A model generated the notes under the pieces. It was not told where the DNA came from and ran no database searches. It worked only from the letters and a program-made list of their open reading frames with translations. Position numbers and translations under genes: made by a program. From Microbacterium candidum (GTDB lineage Bacteria > Actinomycetota > Actinomycetes > Actinomycetales > Microbacteriaceae), in NCBI RefSeq assembly GCF_030315975.1, contig NZ_JASXSZ010000001.1:1076970-1140969 (forward strand): a DNA stretch of 64,000 nucleotides, read 5' to 3'. Positions 61,913-64,000 of this stretch are shown piece after piece (the stretch's first letter is position 1; each line of letters begins with the position of its first letter).

Positions 61913-62883
61913 CCGCCGTCCGCACCCAAGAGACTCTGACGAGAGGTGACGAACGCGGCGTGGCCGCCAGTCCGCGTCGGACCGTCCGCGGGACCCGTGG
62001 CGTGGCCGACGGCCCGCGTCGGACCGTCCGCGGGACGCGAGGCGTGGCCGACGGCCCGCGTCGGACTCGCAGACCGGCCGCGGGCCGCGCGATCAACTAC
62101 CTTCTCGCACTCCTTGTCGCGATCCTCTACCTGTTCCCGCTGCTCTACCTCCTGAATACCGCGCTAAAGGACGACGCCCAGTTCTTCGCTAACCCGAACG
62201 GGCTCGTCACTGTGCCGAACTGGGCGAACTTCCCCGACGCGTGGAACCAGGGAAACTTCGGCGCCTACATGATCAACAGTGTGATCTACGCGGGCGGCGC
62301 CGCCGTGATCGGCACCGTTGTCTCCCTTTTCATTGGGTTCCCGCTGGCGCGCGGCTACATGAAGCGGCCCGGCGTGTGGAACGTGATGCTGGTGCTCATC
62401 CTGTTCCTTCCGAACGCGATCATCACCCAGTTCCAGCTCCTGCTGCGGACCGGGCTCTACGACACGCGGATCGGATACGTACTCATCATGTCCGTAGCCG
62501 TGGGGATCGGTCCGATCCTGCTGCGCGGTTACGCGAAGTCGATCCCGATTGAGATCGATGAGGCAGCCGCCCTCGATGGCGTCGGATACCTCCGCTACTT
62601 GACGACGTTTGTCATCCCGATGGCGCGCCCTGCGCTCGTGACGGTGTTCATCCTGCAGGCGATCAGCGTCTGGAACGAGATTATCCTCGCGACGGTGCTG
62701 CTCCCGGATCCGGACAAGGCGCCGGTCACTTTGGGCCTGTACGCGTTCCAAGGTCAGTACACGAGCCACTGGGGACTACTCGCGGCGGCAACGATGATCG
62801 TCGCCGGACCGCTCGTGGCCGCGTACATCTTTCTGCAGCGCTACCTGGTCAGCGGCGTGCTCGGGGGCGCGGTCAAGGGGTGA
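61909..62883 (+). CDS. Sugar ABC transporter permease (MalG-like) with repetitive N-terminal tail
   Basis: The GTG at 61909 overlaps the previous stop. The 324-residue protein has an unusual cytoplasmic tail of about 60 residues made of nearly three copies of a 14-residue Arg/Gly-rich unit (RGVADGPRRTVRGT). Six hydrophobic segments follow (YLLALLVAILYLFPLLYLL), with the EAA loop EIDEAAALDGVGYLRYL. The core is normal for the family, so the tail is an addition. It pairs with the MalF-like protein. Confidence 0.9.
   Translation: MTAVRTQETLTRGDERGVAASPRRTVRGTRGVADGPRRTVRGTRGVADGPRRTRRPAAGRAINYLLALLVAILYLFPLLYLLNTALKDDAQFFANPNGLVTVPNWANFPDAWNQGNFGAYMINSVIYAGGAAVIGTVVSLFIGFPLARGYMKRPGVWNVMLVLILFLPNAIITQFQLLLRTGLYDTRIGYVLIMSVAVGIGPILLRGYAKSIPIEIDEAAALDGVGYLRYLTTFVIPMARPALVTVFILQAISVWNEIILATVLLPDPDKAPVTLGLYAFQGQYTSHWGLLAAATMIVAGPLVAAYIFLQRYLVSGVLGGAVKG
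61957..62066 (+). repeat. 42-bp tandem repeat inside the permease gene
   Basis: Units begin with ggcgtggccg at 61957, 61999 and 62041, exactly 42 bases apart; the third is partial. Copies 2 and 3 are nearly identical, copy 1 differs slightly. Being a multiple of three, the repeat keeps the reading frame. Confidence 0.85.
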
Positions 62884-62898
62884 CGGGAGACGGCGGCG

Positions 62899-63903
62899 TC
62901 AGCTCGTCGGCGTCTCCCGTTCCGAACCGCGCAAGATGAGCTCGACGGGCAACACCGTCGTCGTCGAGGGGCTCGTGTCGCCGTCGATGCGCGCGAGAAG
63001 GCGCTCGGCCGCGAGGCGGCCCATCTCCTCGATTCGCGGTGTCGCGACAGACACGGCGGGCGTGCCGAGGCGTGCCGACTCGAAGTCGTCGAAGCCGATC
63101 AGCGGGAGCGCTGTACCGGCGTCGCGGAACGCGAGGACCGACCCGATGCTCGCCCGGTTGTTGGCCGCGAAGATCGCGTCCGGCCGCTGCTCGCGCAGCA
63201 GGCGCGAGACAATACTCGCCGCCTCGTCCGCGCTGTGCGCGCCGGTGACGACCAGGTCTTCGTCGAACGCGATTCCGGCATCCTCAAGCGCCAGGCGATA
63301 GCCTCGGAGACGCTCCGACATCGTGTACAGCGCGAGCGTGTCGCCGACGAACGCGATCCGCCCAGCGCCCGCTGCCGTGAGCGCGGCCGTCGCAGCGTGA
63401 GCGCCGCCGGCGTTGTCGGCCAGGATCGTGTCGCTCCAGGTGGCGTCGGCAGGGCGGTCGATGACCACGAGCGGGGGGACCGGCGGAGTGACGTCCGCCC
63501 ACGACCGACCGGGCCGTGCAGGTGGGACGACTATGAGCCCATCGACCTGCTGCCCGATGAACCGGTCGATGAGGCGGTCGTGGTTCTCCGCGCTCTCCTC
63601 CGAGCTCGCGGTAATGAGCAGGTAGCCCGCGGCCGCCGCGGTTGTCTCGATGGCGCGCGCGATGGTCGAGTAGTAGGGGTTGGCGAGGTCACTGATGACC
63701 AGGCCTATCATCCGGCTCGACCGGCCGGGACGGAGGCTCGCGGCGGCAAGGTTCCTCCGGTAGCCGAGTAGGGCGATCGCGTCACGGATGCGCTTGGCGA
63801 GCTCCGGGTTGATGTTCTTCTCGCCGTTGACGTAGCGTGAGACCGTCTTGAGCGCGACGCCCGCCTCCTGGGCGACGTCGTTCATCGTCGGCGGTCGGCT
63901 CAT
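62899..63903 (-). CDS. LacI-family transcriptional regulator
   Basis: The 334-residue protein has the LacI DNA-binding domain (TMNDVAQEAGVALKTVSRYV, NGEKNINPELAKRIRDAI) and a sugar-binding-like effector domain (IGLVISDLANPYYSTIARAI, AIFAANNRASIGSVLAF, LIGFDDFESARLGTPAVSV). It ends 15 bases from the importer operon, convergent with it. As the only regulator in this locus it is the likely reader of the four ACAACGTTGT sites. Its start is at 63903, just before the homopolymer-rich window end. Confidence 0.9.
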   Translation of the reverse strand: MSRPPTMNDVAQEAGVALKTVSRYVNGEKNINPELAKRIRDAIALLGYRRNLAAASLRPGRSSRMIGLVISDLANPYYSTIARAIETTAAAAGYLLITASSEESAENHDRLIDRFIGQQVDGLIVVPPARPGRSWADVTPPVPPLVVIDRPADATWSDTILADNAGGAHAATAALTAAGAGRIAFVGDTLALYTMSERLRGYRLALEDAGIAFDEDLVVTGAHSADEAASIVSRLLREQRPDAIFAANNRASIGSVLAFRDAGTALPLIGFDDFESARLGTPAVSVATPRIEEMGRLAAERLLARIDGDTSPSTTTVLPVELILRGSERETPTS

Positions 63904-63935
63904 TCCGTCCCCACCCGTCCTGCTTCATGTCGGAA

Positions 63936-64000
63936 GTGGGGGGGGCGGGGGGGGGGCGCCCCCACCACGATAAGTGGGGGGCGGGCCCGGCGCCCCGCCC
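63936..64000. other. G/C homopolymer tail, probable contig-end artefact
   Basis: The last 65 bases are runs of G and C broken by few other bases, unlike anything else in the window. They look like low-quality sequence at an assembly end, not a biological feature. Confidence 0.6.

Overview
The window is high-GC DNA with tightly packed genes, many GTG starts and many 1-4 base gene overlaps. It carries lipoprotein sugar-binding proteins and ABC sugar permeases without their own ATPase. This points to an actinobacterium, most likely Microbacteriaceae-like, but that is an inference from style and gene content and no marker gene is present. The left edge cuts a thiolase gene. The right edge runs into G/C homopolymers that look like a contig end.

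Layout. 1-11.3 kb: thiolase end, quinone-reductase-like enzyme, aminotransferase, Lrp/AsnC regulator, then an RbsBAC-type ABC importer followed by HyuA-like, DUF917-type and amidohydrolase genes, apparently a catabolic operon for a cyclic amide or heterocycle. 11.4-18.1 kb: an AceE/transketolase-like enzyme and, beyond a divergent Lrp/AsnC gene, a 2-oxoacid dehydrogenase E1alpha-E1beta-E2 operon. 18.1-19.5 kb: debris with a decayed IS481-type transposase and one copy of a dispersed 55-bp repeat. 19.5-24.0 kb: stand-alone AICAR transformylase, a membrane protein, a GlxA/AraC regulator and an MFS transporter.

24.3-39.6 kb: a beta-mannan utilisation locus. It holds ManA, two LacI regulators, an SBP-permease-permease importer, GH2 beta-mannosidase, a GH113-like mannanase, a BadF-type sugar kinase and two secreted GH5 enzymes, one with a CBM2. 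A perfect palindrome TAAAGCGCTTTA lies before the importer operon and before the second GH5 gene, with a 10/12 variant before manA. The proposed route is: secreted GH5 enzymes cut mannan, the importer takes up oligomers, GH113/GH2 release mannose, and the kinase and ManA pass it to fructose-6-phosphate.

39.6-49.3 kb: an accessory region with a MarR/dehydrogenase pair (the dehydrogenase is frameshifted), a TIGR04141/DUF6119-type protein, and a 4.9-kb segment between two perfect 24-bp copies of a tRNA-Ser 3' end. That segment has no integrase. It carries a DUF6338-type membrane protein, an ApeA-like HEPN protein translationally coupled to a DUF6998-like nuclease-fold protein, and an HTH-PIN toxin-antitoxin-like pair whose PIN protein lacks its first catalytic aspartate. 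This is the best candidate for an undescribed defence arrangement.

49.6-63.9 kb: a second glycoside locus, probably under the LacI regulator at its right end. The palindrome ACAACGTTGT occurs four times, in pairs, at its two divergent promoters. It includes a fused FAD/Fe-S 2-hydroxyacid dehydrogenase, a 1239-residue secreted multidomain protein with a dockerin-like module and a possible unassigned catalytic domain, GH2 and GH130-like enzymes, and a third sugar importer.
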